From Methylocaldum marinum (GTDB lineage Bacteria > Pseudomonadota > Gammaproteobacteria > Methylococcales > Methylococcaceae), in NCBI RefSeq assembly GCF_003584645.1, contig NZ_AP017928.1:5903501-5967500 (forward strand): a stretch of 64,000 bases of DNA. The letters run 5' to 3'. Positions 1 through 8,663 of this stretch are shown piece by piece; the first letter of the stretch is position 1, and each line of letters begins with the position of its first letter. The position numbers were made by a program, and so were the translations under genes. A model generated the notes under the pieces. That model made no database searches. It had not been told where the DNA came from and saw nothing but the letters and a program-made list of their open reading frames with translations.

Positions 1-1
1 C

Positions 2-2032
2 CTGGTTCTGGCGTCGCAAGCCTCTTTCGCTACGGCTCCGGACGAAATAGACCCTCCTCTGCCGGCAGGCGAGGGGGGAAGAGGAACGTCCTCGGGGTCG
101 GCAGAAGAAGCGGCTGTTTCTGCCGCGCGCTCAGAAAATGATACCGATCCCGAAGCCGACCCGGAAACGAGTTCCGGCGCCGAATATCCCGACCCCTGGC
201 GGCAGCTTGCCCGCCTCGCCGGCTTCGCCGATCCCGAAGCCCTGTGGGACCGGCTGGTGGAAGAACGGCCGGACACCCCGGAACTGTTCGCGGCCATTGC
301 CGAACTGATGCAGGCCATTCGCGACGACGACCGCCTGCCGCGCCGCGACCGGATACGGGAAGCCTGGATGCGCAAGGAACTCCGCGCCGAACTGAGAGCG
401 GGCCGGGACCGCATCGCCGTCGTTTGCGGCGCTTTTCATGCCCCGGCCCTGCTGGATCTGCCGCCCGCCAAGCAGGATGCCGAACATCTGCGCGACCTGC
501 CGAAGACCAAGGTCGGCGCCACCTGGGTGCCCTGGACCTACGGCCGGCTGGCGCGCGCCAGCGGTTACGGAGCGGGGGTCGAATCGCCCGGCTGGTACGA
601 GCATCTGTGGCACAGGCACCCGGCCGGCACTGCCGCCTGGATGAGCCGGGCCGCTGTGGTATTCCGCGGTCACGATCTCGATATCGCGCCGGCCCACGCC
701 ATCGAAGCGACCCGCCTCGCCGAAACGCTCGCTGCCCTGCGCGGCCGCACCGAGCCCGGCCTTGCCGAAGTGACCGAAGCCATCCAGACCATCTACTGCT
801 ACGGTGATGCCTCGCCCTTGCGCCTGGTGGAGGAAAAACTCAGCGTCGGCGAGCACTTGGGCGCCGTGCCCGAGGAAGCCCCGGAACCGCCGTTGGCCGC
901 CGACCTGAGGCGCGAGCAGAAGCGGCTGCGGCTGCCGGCGGAAGCCTCCGAGCGGCAGCTCGATCTGGATTTACGCAAGGACAACGATCTCGCGCGCTCG
1001 CATTTGTTGCACCGGTTGAGCATTCTCGGCGTGGCGTGGGGCCGGTTGCAGGAAGCCGCCCGGTCGGGGCTCGGCACCTTTCACGAGTATTGGCGTCTGC
1101 GTTGGGAGCCCGAACTGGCGGTGAATCTGATCGAGGCGGGGCATTATGGCAACAGTGTCGTAAATGCTGCGGAGACCGCCCTGTACGAGCGCGCAGCGGC
1201 CTGTGAGAGCCTCCCGGAACTGGCCGCCATGCTGGAAGCAGCACTAAAAGCCGGGTTACCGATGGCGGTTCCGTCCCTGGCGGCGCGGCTGGACGCAGCT
1301 GCCGCCGTGAGCGACGACATCGGAGATCTGATGCAGGCCTATGCCCGGCTGGCCCCGGTGGCGAAATACGGTGACGTGCGCCGCACCGATAGCGGCGCAC
1401 TGCGGCTGACCTTGCGGCATTACCTGGAACGCATCTGCATCGGCCTGAGCCTCGCCGCCAGCGGTATCCAGGACGAAGCCGCGACGCAACTGCTGGACAG
1501 TCTGGTCGCCGTGGACCGGGCCGCTCACATCCTGGATGAGCACGGCGCCCTGGCCGACTGGCAGTCCGCACTGGTCAATCTCGCCGACCATTCCGCCGCG
1601 CATCCGCTGCTGCTCGGCCGCGCCACGCGCCTTCTGCTCGACCGGCGCTGCGTCTCCACGGAGGAAGCCGCCCGCCGCCTGGGACTGGCCTTGTCGCCCG
1701 GCGTAGCGGCACGGCAAGCCGCCTGGCTGGAGGGCTTCCTCGCCGAAAGCGGCTTGCTCCTCATCCATCAGCCGGAATTGCTGAGTCTTCTGGATGCCTG
1801 GGTATGCGGCCTGCGCGGAGAGGTATTCGATGACATCCTGCCGCTGCTGCGTCGCGCGTTCGCCAAGTTTGCCAAGCCCGAGCGGAAGCAGATCGGCCAG
1901 AAGCTCGCGGCGGAGCAGGACGCGGGAGCGGTGACCCGGACCGCCGGAAGCGCGGACCGAATCGATTGGGAACGGGGGCGGCGGGTATTGCCTACTGTGC
2001 GGTTGTTGTTTGGGGTGGAAGGGAGTGGATAG
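2..2032 (+). CDS. DUF5682 family protein, 5' end cut by window edge
   Basis: The reading frame is open from base 2, so the start lies outside the window; a GTG at 257 is only an internal candidate. The N-terminal visible part is a low-complexity Ala/Glu/Ser/Pro linker (to about base 165), followed by a segment with WRQLARLAGF and LWDRLVEER, typical of DUF5682 proteins, then a long Ala/Leu-rich helical region to the C-terminus. DUF5682 proteins usually sit beside MoxR AAA ATPases, DUF5691 and VWA proteins in modules thought to remodel protein complexes; the biochemical role is unknown. A VWA gene lies 2.8 kb downstream on the same strand, which supports the assignment, but unrelated genes lie between. 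A strong bidirectional hairpin follows the stop. Confidence 0.75.
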   Translation: MVLASQASFATAPDEIDPPLPAGEGGRGTSSGSAEEAAVSAARSENDTDPEADPETSSGAEYPDPWRQLARLAGFADPEALWDRLVEERPDTPELFAAIAELMQAIRDDDRLPRRDRIREAWMRKELRAELRAGRDRIAVVCGAFHAPALLDLPPAKQDAEHLRDLPKTKVGATWVPWTYGRLARASGYGAGVESPGWYEHLWHRHPAGTAAWMSRAAVVFRGHDLDIAPAHAIEATRLAETLAALRGRTEPGLAEVTEAIQTIYCYGDASPLRLVEEKLSVGEHLGAVPEEAPEPPLAADLRREQKRLRLPAEASERQLDLDLRKDNDLARSHLLHRLSILGVAWGRLQEAARSGLGTFHEYWRLRWEPELAVNLIEAGHYGNSVVNAAETALYERAAACESLPELAAMLEAALKAGLPMAVPSLAARLDAAAAVSDDIGDLMQAYARLAPVAKYGDVRRTDSGALRLTLRHYLERICIGLSLAASGIQDEAATQLLDSLVAVDRAAHILDEHGALADWQSALVNLADHSAAHPLLLGRATRLLLDRRCVSTEEAARRLGLALSPGVAARQAAWLEGFLAESGLLLIHQPELLSLLDAWVCGLRGEVFDDILPLLRRAFAKFAKPERKQIGQKLAAEQDAGAVTRTAGSADRIDWERGRRVLPTVRLLFGVEGSG

Positions 2033-2250
2033 GCGGTTCGGGTTGCCAAGAAGGTTTTGGAAGCAAAACGGGAACGCTGCCGATCGCCAGCCATACTTTA
2101 TTGTCTTTCAAGAACGTGGCATAGCGCCGCCGAGCCGGAAACGGGATTGAGCTCCCACGAAACGTAAAATACGGCTGCAGAATCCGGATTGCGGCTCCTT
2201 GAGGAGATGCATTCCAAGCGAGTATGAGGGGTGTTGAGGTCTCATGCCAG

Positions 2251-2278
2251 AAAAAAACCGCCACGAGGGCGGTTTTTT
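2251..2278. terminator. bidirectional intrinsic terminator
   Basis: An 11-bp perfect stem (AAAAAACCGCC / GGCGGTTTTTT) with a 4-base loop has an A-tract on one side and a T-tract on the other. It sits between the convergent DUF5682 gene and the PEP-CTERM gene, so it can end transcription from both sides. Confidence 0.85.
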
Positions 2279-2293
2279 CCGAGAGACGGAAGA

Positions 2294-2974
2294 TCAGGCT
2301 CTCCTGGACAGCCTGTACACCGGAACCAGCCCGGCCAAAATCATTGAGAGGGTCATCGGTTCGGGGATCGGCTGAGCGACCCCGACGCCGAAATCGGCCG
2401 CGTCGATGAAGTTGCCGACCGAGTCGTTGCCCCCGGCTGCCGAAACGGATACATAGGAGAACCGGACGGTGTTTCCGAGAGCCACGATGGGCGCTTCGCC
2501 GGCGCTGGTATAAAAACCCCAGGATTGATTGCCATCGGCATATTCCTTGGAGAACAACAGGCTGTCGTCCGCCGTTCCGAACACGCCGTCAAGGCCCAAA
2601 TCCGTAATATCCAGACGCAGCGTATCTATTCCTAGTCGGCCACGGTGGGCGAATTCGAAGCCGAGGATGCTTCCGGATGCGATGCCGTCGCTATCCTGAA
2701 AGAGCGTAGACACTAGATTGGCGTTGAGTTCCGCGAACTGAGTGCCCTCGTAGGCGGGAACACCGAGAACGCCATCGCTCCAGATTTCGATTACATTGTC
2801 AGCGGCGGTGGTGTTCCAGCCCGGAAGGGAAGCGGCATCTATAAAACTGACGTCGGGACTACCCGGCGTAAAGGATGGAGACTCGAAACCGCCGTTGATC
2901 AAACCGGCCTGTGCGCCCATCGGCAACAGCGTCAGAACAGCCGAAGCCAAAAGCAATTGTTTGGTCTTATTCAC
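2294..2974 (-). CDS. PEP-CTERM sorting domain protein
   Basis: This 226-residue protein has an N-terminal signal peptide (KTKQLLLASAVLTLLPMGAQA), then a secreted domain opening with LINGGFESP, an opening seen in many PEP-CTERM and DUF642-like proteins. The C-terminus is a canonical PEP-CTERM tail: the PEP motif in PIPEPMTLS, a hydrophobic segment and the basic end YRLSRRA. Such tails are recognised by exosortase at the inner membrane and mark proteins made for extracellular polysaccharide or biofilm matrix. An AT-rich intergenic region of nearly 780 bp precedes it. Its ligand or partner is not predictable. It lies between two genes that normally neighbour each other (DUF5682 and VWA), suggesting local insertion. 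Confidence 0.85.
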   Translation of the reverse strand: MNKTKQLLLASAVLTLLPMGAQAGLINGGFESPSFTPGSPDVSFIDAASLPGWNTTAADNVIEIWSDGVLGVPAYEGTQFAELNANLVSTLFQDSDGIASGSILGFEFAHRGRLGIDTLRLDITDLGLDGVFGTADDSLLFSKEYADGNQSWGFYTSAGEAPIVALGNTVRFSYVSVSAAGGNDSVGNFIDAADFGVGVAQPIPEPMTLSMILAGLVPVYRLSRRA

Positions 2975-3752
2975 AAGATTCTCCTGTTGGAATGCCGTAA
3001 GAACAGCCAGTCAAGAAAAATATTTTTGGGCTTGACGGCTACATTGTTCGCTGGGAAGGAAGTGCTTTTAAATGTAAAAGTTGGATTTAATCCAGCGAAT
3101 CAATTGTTTAGCAAGAAAAATTCCAACAAAATTGACCGTTTGATATCACGAACTTATAAAGTTTGATCGACAAGGTGTAAAAGTTTTTGACATCCCGCAA
3201 GTCGATCTAATGTTACTAAACCGGGCATTTAACATTACGATCAAAACGGTATCCAGGTTTTTTACTTGAAATACAAATGTATAGAAAAAGTATCGGAAAG
3301 CGCGGAAATGTAAAATTTATTGACGCTATTGAGATATAGCCCGTGTCGAATGCGCAAATCGAAGAAGCTTATCGTTCGGACGAAGACGTAGTTGGCATCA
3401 TTGAGTCATGACGGCATCGCTTCACGCCTAATTCACGGTTGGACCATTTTTGGAAACCTCGTCCATCGCTGATGAAAGTGGATTGAGCGTGGCTTTTCCG
3501 GCAAAACTCGAAAGTGTCCGAAAGGTACGTGCATTCGCCTCTTGGCTCTGCCGGCCGGGATCGATAATCTGTAGAGTACCGATCGCTTTCCGATGCCGAT
3601 CGGTCATCGTAAGAAGGTCTTCTGTTGGGGGTTAACAAGCGCAGGAAGCAATCTGCGCGCAGCGGCTACCGGATCGACAATTTTGAACCGAAGATTCCGG
3701 CTGCGGCCGAATTGGACATTAGGCAGGTTTTCATTTACTCGGAGGTAAAACG
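2975..3752. other. long AT-rich intergenic region between divergent genes
   Basis: No convincing gene is seen. Bases 3000-3340 are clearly more AT-rich than the surroundings. A possible sigma-70-like element on the plus strand (TTGACA at 3187, TAATGT at 3208) has a short 15-bp spacing and is weak. The region must hold the promoters of the PEP-CTERM gene (minus) and cytochrome P460 (plus). Confidence 0.5.
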
Positions 3753-4244
3753 ATGAAGAAACATATCGTCATCAGCCTGTCCATCGGGATTGGCCTTAAC
3801 CTGGTCCTGGCAGGTACTACATGGTCGGAGGAGGCTAAGGTCACGTATCCCGAGGGGTATCGGGACTGGACTCACGTAAAGTCGATGGTGATCCAGCCAG
3901 GACATTCGCTCTATGATTCCTTCGGCGGTATTCATCACATCTATGTCAATGACAAGGGCCGGAATGTCATGATTGAGGGCGGCAGCTATCCGGACGGGGC
4001 AGTACTGATATTCGATCTCCTCGAGGCGAAGAGCGAAAACAATGCGATTGTGGAAGGCAAGCGAAAAGTTCTCGGGGTAATGGAGAAGGATTCGAAGAAG
4101 TACAAGGATACCGGAGGCTGGGGTTTCGAGGGGTTCAAGGGTGATACCCGGGAAAGGGTGGTTACCGATGCGAAATCGGCGTGTTTTTCATGCCATGAAC
4201 CTCAGAAACAATCCGACTATGTTTTTAGCACCTACCGCAAGTAG
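3753..4244 (+). CDS. cytL: cytochrome P460 / cytochrome c'-beta family protein
   Basis: This 163-residue periplasmic haem protein has a signal peptide (about residues 1-25), the family motif YRDWTHVKSMVIQPGH, the GGIHHIYVNDKG segment and a single C-terminal haem c site, CFSCH, near residue 149. P460 enzymes of methanotrophs and nitrifiers oxidise hydroxylamine, dealing with the toxic by-product made when methane monooxygenase co-oxidises ammonia; the sister cytochrome c'-beta proteins bind NO instead. Which subtype this is depends on the haem-crosslinking lysine, which I cannot place with certainty without an alignment. A strong ribosome site (GGAGGT at 3741) sits 6 bases before the ATG. The gene appears monocistronic. 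The symbol is the one often used for the P460 gene and is tentative. Confidence 0.85.
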   Translation: MKKHIVISLSIGIGLNLVLAGTTWSEEAKVTYPEGYRDWTHVKSMVIQPGHSLYDSFGGIHHIYVNDKGRNVMIEGGSYPDGAVLIFDLLEAKSENNAIVEGKRKVLGVMEKDSKKYKDTGGWGFEGFKGDTRERVVTDAKSACFSCHEPQKQSDYVFSTYRK

Positions 4245-4344
4245 AAATCCGGCATCTATTTGGAAAATGCCTTTCCATCATCAGCACATTATGCCCGGGT
4301 TAAGCGATTATTAACGTCGGCATAGTCTTGACAGAGCGAGGGTA

Positions 4345-4422
4345 AGCCCGAATGGAGCGGAGCGGCTGCCGGAAGGATCCCGGCTTCGAGTGCCCCGGAT
4401 TTCAGTGAGTTCCATTCGGGCT
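4345..4422. repeat. REP-like palindromic element
   Basis: A 12-bp inverted repeat (AGCCCGAATGGA at 4345, TCCATTCGGGCT at 4411) encloses GC-rich sequence containing GCGGAGCGGC. It resembles the dispersed 'GTAGCCCGAATGGAGC' palindromes of many methylotroph genomes. It lies just after cytochrome P460 and could act as a transcript-end hairpin. Confidence 0.6.
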
Positions 4423-4493
4423 ACTTGCAACTATCATTAATGTACGAGTGTACAAACCTTGTAATTCCATCTGCCATTCGAGTGAACATTGAT

Positions 4494-4712
4494 CGTAGGA
4501 TGGGTAGAGCGAAGCGAAACCCATCGATGGCGGGTCAGCCCTTCGACGGAGCTCAGGACAGGCCCTTCGACTGGGCTCGGGACAGGCTCCGCGAAACCCA
4601 CTGATTCGAAGTTGCCCGGCGGCTTACGGCACATTCCCTGTGCGGAGCCGCAAGCGGTGCTCACGCGTGCCAATCGGCCTCGCCTTGCCGATTTGTCCAG
4701 GAGGGAGAGCGC
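4494..4712. repeat. composite of dispersed intergenic repeats
   Basis: Three common short repeats sit end to end: a palindrome around GGATGGGTAGAGCGAAGCGAAACCCATC; two copies of a CCCTTCGAC-GGCTC-GGACAGG unit; and the 'CACATTCCCTGTGCGGAGCCGCAAGCGG' type sequence (4630-4710), which recurs at 35.4, 53.7 and 61.4 kb. No gene is seen in 4245-4813. Confidence 0.65.
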
Positions 4713-4813
4713 TTATAGACCTTCCTGAATGTTTTGGTAGAAGAGAACGATTAGAAATTGGGCGAGAATCGAGGCGAGTGAGAAAGTAAGAACCAATACC
4801 GATCGAGCTGATA

Positions 4814-5962
4814 ATGAATGAGCCCATGGACACCAAAGAACGTTTCCGCCGCTGGCGACTCTTGCTGGGTGCGGATGAGGCCGACGGCATCGGCTGCAAC
4901 CTGGTCGAAGCGGACGTGGCCCGCGATCGCTGTCTCTCGGCGCTGTACGACTCCGAACGGCAGGGTGGGCTGGGCAGCTCGTCTCCCAATGTAGCGCGTT
5001 GGCTGGGCGATATCCGCGAATATTTTCCCACCAGCGTCGTGAGCGTCATGCAGTCGGACGCGCTAAATCGGCTGAAGCTCACCGAGATGCTATTGCAGCC
5101 GGAGACCCTCGCAAGCGTGCAGCCGGACATTCATCTGGTTGCAACGCTATTGAGCCTGAACGGCATCATGCCGGCCAAAACCAAGGCCACGGCTCGGCTA
5201 GTGGTGCGGAAACTGGTGGAAGATCTGGAGCGGCGCCTAGCCAATCCGCTGCGGCAGGCCGTGCAGGGGGCGCTGAACCGCAGCGCGCGCAACCGGCGCC
5301 CAAAGCATGCGGAAATCGACTGGCCACGCACCATTCGCGCCAACCTGCGTCACTACCAGCCGGAGTACCGCACCATCGTTCCGGAAAAGCGCATCGGATA
5401 CGGCCGCAAGGGTTCGGCCTTGAAGGACGTGATTCTGTGCGTGGATCAGAGCGGCTCGATGGCGGGCTCGGTGGTTTATTCCAGCATCATGGCGGCGGTG
5501 ATGGCCTCCATCCGCGCCGTGCACACCTCCATGGTCGTGTTCGACACCGCTGTCGTGGACCTTACGCCCCTGTTGGCCGATCCGGTGGACGTGCTGTTCG
5601 GAACCCAGCTCGGCGGCGGCACCGATATCGCCCAGGCGCTGAGCTACTGTCAGGCGCTGATCCGACGCCCGGCGGATACGGTGTTCGTCCTGATTACCGA
5701 TCTTTACGAGGGCGGAGCCCGCGAAGATATGCTGAAGCGCGTCGCCGCCATCGCGGCCAGCGGCTGTTCGATGATTTGCCTGTTAGCCTTGGACGATTCC
5801 GGAAAGCCCTCCTTCGATCATCAGAATGCAAAGGCTTTTGCGGATTTCGGAATTCCGACTTTCGCCTGCAGTCCAGACCGCTTTCCGGATCTCATGGCCG
5901 CAGCGCTGCAGAAACGGGATTTACGGCTCTGGGCGGAAGCCCATCAGCCGCGGGTTTCCTGA
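4814..5962 (+). CDS. VWA domain protein of a MoxR-type module
   Basis: This 382-residue protein has a helical N-terminal half and a C-terminal von Willebrand factor A domain (about residues 200-370). The metal-ion-dependent adhesion site is complete: DQSGSMAGS near residue 214, GGGTDI near 270 and the ITDLYEGG aspartate near 295. VWA proteins of this type are partners of MoxR AAA ATPases; with DUF5682 they form a conserved module of uncertain job, proposed to assemble or remodel metal-dependent complexes. The MoxR ATPase is not in the window. Start choice is uncertain: ATG 4814 and ATG 4826 are both in frame and neither has a strong ribosome site. Distance from DUF5682 (2.8 kb) is unusual. 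Confidence 0.85.
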   Translation: MNEPMDTKERFRRWRLLLGADEADGIGCNLVEADVARDRCLSALYDSERQGGLGSSSPNVARWLGDIREYFPTSVVSVMQSDALNRLKLTEMLLQPETLASVQPDIHLVATLLSLNGIMPAKTKATARLVVRKLVEDLERRLANPLRQAVQGALNRSARNRRPKHAEIDWPRTIRANLRHYQPEYRTIVPEKRIGYGRKGSALKDVILCVDQSGSMAGSVVYSSIMAAVMASIRAVHTSMVVFDTAVVDLTPLLADPVDVLFGTQLGGGTDIAQALSYCQALIRRPADTVFVLITDLYEGGAREDMLKRVAAIAASGCSMICLLALDDSGKPSFDHQNAKAFADFGIPTFACSPDRFPDLMAAALQKRDLRLWAEAHQPRVS

Positions 5963-6103
5963 GAATTGAATGCTGTTTGAAACTTTTTTTAATTCAAGTC
6001 GCCTAGAAAAAACCATCTACCGCAAACCGGCTTGAGTTGGGAATCCTTTCCCCACACGCTAAATCAGCCGCTATACGCGAGGCATGGGCTGATCGGCGCA
6101 AGT

Positions 6104-6412
6104 TCAATCCCGATTGGCAATCGCCTGTCTCTGCACCATCCGGATTCGTTCCGAAATTCCCAGCGGACTGAATTCGTAGGCGGCCTTAGCCTCGTCCAGA
6201 GCAACTTGAGCTGTGGCGGCTTCTTCCGCCGTCAGCGGCAAGCGGCCGGCAACGTGAGTGGCGTTAGGCACGGCGTTCAGAATGGCCGCCCGGTTGGGGT
6301 GCTCGTAGACCGGAATCAGCCGATCGGCCTCTTTTTTTCCATCAAGGCAGATGGCCATCCCGATGACTTCGACCTTGCGGCCGTCTGCTGTCGTTTTGAT
6401 TAAAGTAGCCAT
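6104..6412 (-). CDS. conserved small protein at the end of the isc-nif operon
   Basis: This 102-residue soluble protein of unknown function begins MATLIKTTADGRK. It has no signal peptide, membrane segment or cysteine cluster; the second half is helical and Ala/Glu-rich (PLTAEEAATAQVALDEAKA). It is the last gene of the long minus-strand operon, 50 bp after the FmdB-like gene, so it is probably co-expressed with the nitrogenase accessory genes. I do not recognise the family. Confidence 0.6.
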   Translation of the reverse strand: MATLIKTTADGRKVEVIGMAICLDGKKEADRLIPVYEHPNRAAILNAVPNATHVAGRLPLTAEEAATAQVALDEAKAAYEFSPLGISERIRMVQRQAIANRD

Positions 6413-6462
6413 GGCGGTTTAATCCTGATTTTGGAAATGCCCGTATCGGCGATGATGCATCG

Positions 6463-6699
6463 TTAAGACTTGATACGCGGTAGCTCGGACGGGGCAAAGT
6501 TGCTGAAATGGCCTTCCCGCGCTGCTTGTGCTCGAGCTTTCGCCAAAAAACCGGCCGTCTTGCCCTGGGGAGCAATGAGAGACGGCAGTTTTTCGAGCGC
6601 CGCGTTTCCGCACTCAGGACAGGACGGTACGGCAGAAAGACTAACCAGCAACTCGAAGGTTTTGTTACATTGCTTACAGTGAAAGTCGTATATCGGCAT
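6463..6699 (-). CDS. FmdB-family zinc ribbon protein
   Basis: This 78-residue protein starts MPIYDFHCKQC and has two CxxC pairs (CKQC at 8-11, CPEC at 27-30) forming the putative zinc ribbon of the FmdB/CxxC_CxxC_SSSS family. The family is named after a regulator linked to formamidase genes, but its actual role is not known; members often accompany nif or metal-handling genes. The start at 6699 gives the canonical MPIY N-terminus; the longer open frame upstream is not real. It lies 43 bp after bolA. Confidence 0.8.
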   Translation of the reverse strand: MPIYDFHCKQCNKTFELLVSLSAVPSCPECGNAALEKLPSLIAPQGKTAGFLAKARAQAAREGHFSNFAPSELPRIKS

Positions 6700-6742
6700 A
6701 GATCGATCTCTCGTCGTACAATCAAAAAACCATTTCGACGAC

Positions 6743-7015
6743 TTACTCCGTGGAAGTCGCCGAGCCCTCGGCTTTAGCGCTTTCCCGCTCCCACTCGGAA
6801 GGCGTGTAGACCTGCATGCTGATGGCGTGCAAGGCGCCGGTCGCCAAGGGATCTTTGACTGTCGCCAGTACCTTCTGCTGACGCTGGACCGGAGAAAGCC
6901 CTTCGAACGCCTCTGCGACCACCACCACCGAAAAGTTGCAGCCTTCGCCGTCAACCGTTAGTTGGCAGCCGGGGAGGCCGTTTTCGATAAAGCTACGAAC
7001 TTCGGCGATTTCCAT
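6743..7015 (-). CDS. BolA/IbaG family protein
   Basis: This 90-residue BolA-fold protein begins MEIAEVRSFIENGLPGC, with the conserved EGLSPVQRQQKV helix and LATGALHAISM segment containing the family's C-terminal histidine. BolA proteins form [2Fe-2S]-bridged heterodimers with CGFS monothiol glutaredoxins, and the CGFS glutaredoxin gene lies immediately upstream with only 2 bp between, so the pair is very likely co-translated. In this operon it probably helps deliver or sense Fe-S clusters during nitrogenase assembly. The short length and sequence favour the IbaG (YrbA) branch over classical BolA. Confidence 0.85.
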   Translation of the reverse strand: MEIAEVRSFIENGLPGCQLTVDGEGCNFSVVVVAEAFEGLSPVQRQQKVLATVKDPLATGALHAISMQVYTPSEWERESAKAEGSATSTE

Positions 7016-7017
7016 GG

Positions 7018-7350
7018 CTAGGTTTCCGCTTGCTTGCTGGCGACGGCTTTCTCCAGCATGGGCTTGAGTTCGCCCTTCTGGGCGATGTCCGCGACGATAT
7101 CGCTGCCACCGACAAGTTCGCCGCCTACGAACAGCTGAGGAAAGGTGGGCCAGGCCGAGATACTTGGCAGTTTCTCCCGAATCGACGGCGCCTGGAGAAT
7201 GTTGACGTAGGCAAAAGGGACTCCGGTGGACTGGAGCGCCGCTACTGCCTTGGCGGAAAAACCGCATTGCGGCATTTCGGGTACACCTTTCATGTACAGG
7301 AGGACCGGATGGTTGGCGATCTGTTCGCGTATGGTGTCTTCGATGCTCAT
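7018..7350 (-). CDS. grxD: monothiol glutaredoxin (CGFS type)
   Basis: This 110-residue Grx4-type protein carries the CGFS active site (PQCGFSAKAV, Cys29), WPTFPQLFVGGELVGG and the GGSD glutathione-binding motif. Monothiol glutaredoxins carry labile [2Fe-2S] clusters, usually with a BolA partner, which here is the next gene. ATG 7350 gives the family's normal length. The position inside an isc-nif operon suggests a nif-dedicated copy rather than the general GrxD. Confidence 0.92.
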   Translation of the reverse strand: MSIEDTIREQIANHPVLLYMKGVPEMPQCGFSAKAVAALQSTGVPFAYVNILQAPSIREKLPSISAWPTFPQLFVGGELVGGSDIVADIAQKGELKPMLEKAVASKQAET

Positions 7351-7403
7351 GAATGACCCTCGGTATATGGATTGGCTTACTTCGGCAAACCAGGTGCCGG
7401 AAA

Positions 7404-7712
7404 TCAAAGACCCGATGCGAAGCCCAGCAATTCGACGGTGACGTCTTCGGTCCCCAGAATCTTGGTTTGGCAAGCCAACCGGGATTTGGAGCCGACGCCA
7501 ACGATGGTGTCGAGTTTTGCGTTCTCGTCGGGCGTGATTTTGGTCAATCCCTTTCTGCCGGATTGAACAAAGATATGACAGCTGCCGCATTGGGCGTTGC
7601 CGCCGCACTTGTGCATGAGGTCGTCGCCGGCGGCGAGGATTGCATCCAAAAGTCTGATCCCCTCCTGGGCTACAACCGTTTTTCCGGATGGCATGATGGT
7701 CAGAGTCGACAT
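7404..7712 (-). CDS. [2Fe-2S] plant-type ferredoxin
   Basis: This 102-residue ferredoxin has the cluster motif CGGNAQCGSC (three Cys at about residues 36-44) and a fourth Cys in RLACQT near 81. It is a soluble one-electron carrier. In nif accessory operons such proteins are candidates for reductants of nitrogenase or cofactor assembly, but the redox partner cannot be read from sequence. It is distinct from the isc-type ferredoxin at 10225-10566. Confidence 0.88.
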   Translation of the reverse strand: MSTLTIMPSGKTVVAQEGIRLLDAILAAGDDLMHKCGGNAQCGSCHIFVQSGRKGLTKITPDENAKLDTIVGVGSKSRLACQTKILGTEDVTVELLGFASGL

Positions 7713-7796
7713 GTAGTTACCTCGTTGTGCTTTTTGTGGTCAAAAAATTCAATAAGTTATGGAAACAGGACGGGCCGGCTAAACATTCCTGACGGA

Positions 7797-8270
7797 TTAC
7801 GCTGCCGCGGCTCCGGCGGCAATAGCGCCTATCACGGAACCGCCGACGGTGTCGGCTGAATCCAGCTCCCGCAGTTTTCCGAGTATCTCCTCGCAGCCGC
7901 GGGAGTCACCTTGGCGCAAGCGGATAAACGCCAGTGCCTTGAGCGAGAACAGGTAAAAGTGCTGGGGGCTGTCGTGCCGCGTCCAGTCCGTGGTTTCCGG
8001 GGTGAGGCTGGCGTAGGATTCGGGAAACCCGCCAAGTCGCGCGGCGGTTTTCAACGCCGAACGTGCAGCTTCCTCGGCGTCCGCCAGCCGGCCCTTGTAG
8101 AAATAAAATTTGTAGAGCGAGAAATACACCGGCAGGGCTTCCGGAGCTTCTTGCCGCGCCTGCTGCAGCAACGCCTCCGCGCGCGCCGTATCGGAATAGG
8201 CACTCATGGCTTCTTCGAGCAGACCACCGACCTTGGGTGGCACGTCGCCGGCGAAAAACACTTCACGCAT
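7797..8270 (-). CDS. TPR-like helical protein of nif operons
   Basis: This 157-residue protein resembles tetratricopeptide repeats (SDTARAEALLQQARQEAPE, VYFSLYKFYFYKGRLADAEE, FYLFSLKALAFIRLRQGDS). It ends in a Gly/Ala-rich tail (GGSVIGAIAAGAAAA). Similar small TPR-like proteins occur in nif clusters of other gammaproteobacteria, beside nifW and ferredoxin genes; function unknown, probably protein-protein interaction. It lies 30 bp after the Shethna-type ferredoxin gene. Confidence 0.75.
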   Translation of the reverse strand: MREVFFAGDVPPKVGGLLEEAMSAYSDTARAEALLQQARQEAPEALPVYFSLYKFYFYKGRLADAEEAARSALKTAARLGGFPESYASLTPETTDWTRHDSPQHFYLFSLKALAFIRLRQGDSRGCEEILGKLRELDSADTVGGSVIGAIAAGAAAA

Positions 8271-8300
8271 GGCTGTTTCGCGCTCCTTTATCCGATTGCT

Positions 8301-8627
8301 TCAAGCCCAAACCGCGGCAGGTGCTTTCAGGCGTTCCACCGGTTCGCCCTTTTGCAGGTGCTCGCTGATGATTTCGCCCACGTCTTCCGGTTTGACCTTG
8401 GTGTACATCACAGCATCGGGATAAACGATCACGGTGGGACCGATGTCGCATGCACCGAGGCATCCGGTGCTGGTCAACGCGAATTTCCCATGGAGCTGTC
8501 CCTGCTCGAATTGCTGGGCAAAGGTTTGCAGCACCGCCGCACAGCCCAACTGCGCACAGGATCCCCGAGGATGTCCCGGTGGTCTGGATTGGGCACAGAC
8601 GAATACGTGTTTTTCGGGTTTAGCCAT
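8301..8627 (-). CDS. thioredoxin-like [2Fe-2S] ferredoxin, Shethna protein I type
   Basis: This 108-residue protein begins MAKPEKHVFVCAQSRPPGHPR and carries four conserved cysteines (VCAQ, GSCAQ, GCLGAC) in the arrangement of thioredoxin-fold ferredoxins. It closely resembles, as I recall it, the Azotobacter vinelandii FeSI (Shethna I) ferredoxin, a nif-cluster protein that binds a [2Fe-2S] cluster and associates with nitrogenase MoFe protein. It lies 36 bp after nifW, fitting that context. Confidence 0.9.
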   Translation of the reverse strand: MAKPEKHVFVCAQSRPPGHPRGSCAQLGCAAVLQTFAQQFEQGQLHGKFALTSTGCLGACDIGPTVIVYPDAVMYTKVKPEDVGEIISEHLQKGEPVERLKAPAAVWA

Positions 8628-8663
8628 ATTTATTCCTCGTAGGGAGATCGAAAGGATTCTTTC

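Noticed and set aside
131-856. Long minus-strand open frame opposite the DUF5682 gene
   Set aside because: Composition artefact of GC-rich coding DNA; no family resemblance and fully overlapped by the plus-strand gene.
3369-3638. 89-codon minus-strand frame in the AT-rich intergenic region
   Set aside because: No ribosome site, no family, and unusual composition for this genome.
3593-3660. Sigma-54-like GG-N10-GC match upstream of cytochrome P460
   Set aside because: The -12 box (AAGC) and -24 box (TGGGGG) do not fit, and no NifA site is nearby.
6061-6095. Possible terminator (ATCAGCC / GGCTGAT) after the isc-nif operon
   Set aside because: The stem is short with a long loop and lacks a T-tract on the minus strand, so it is not supported.
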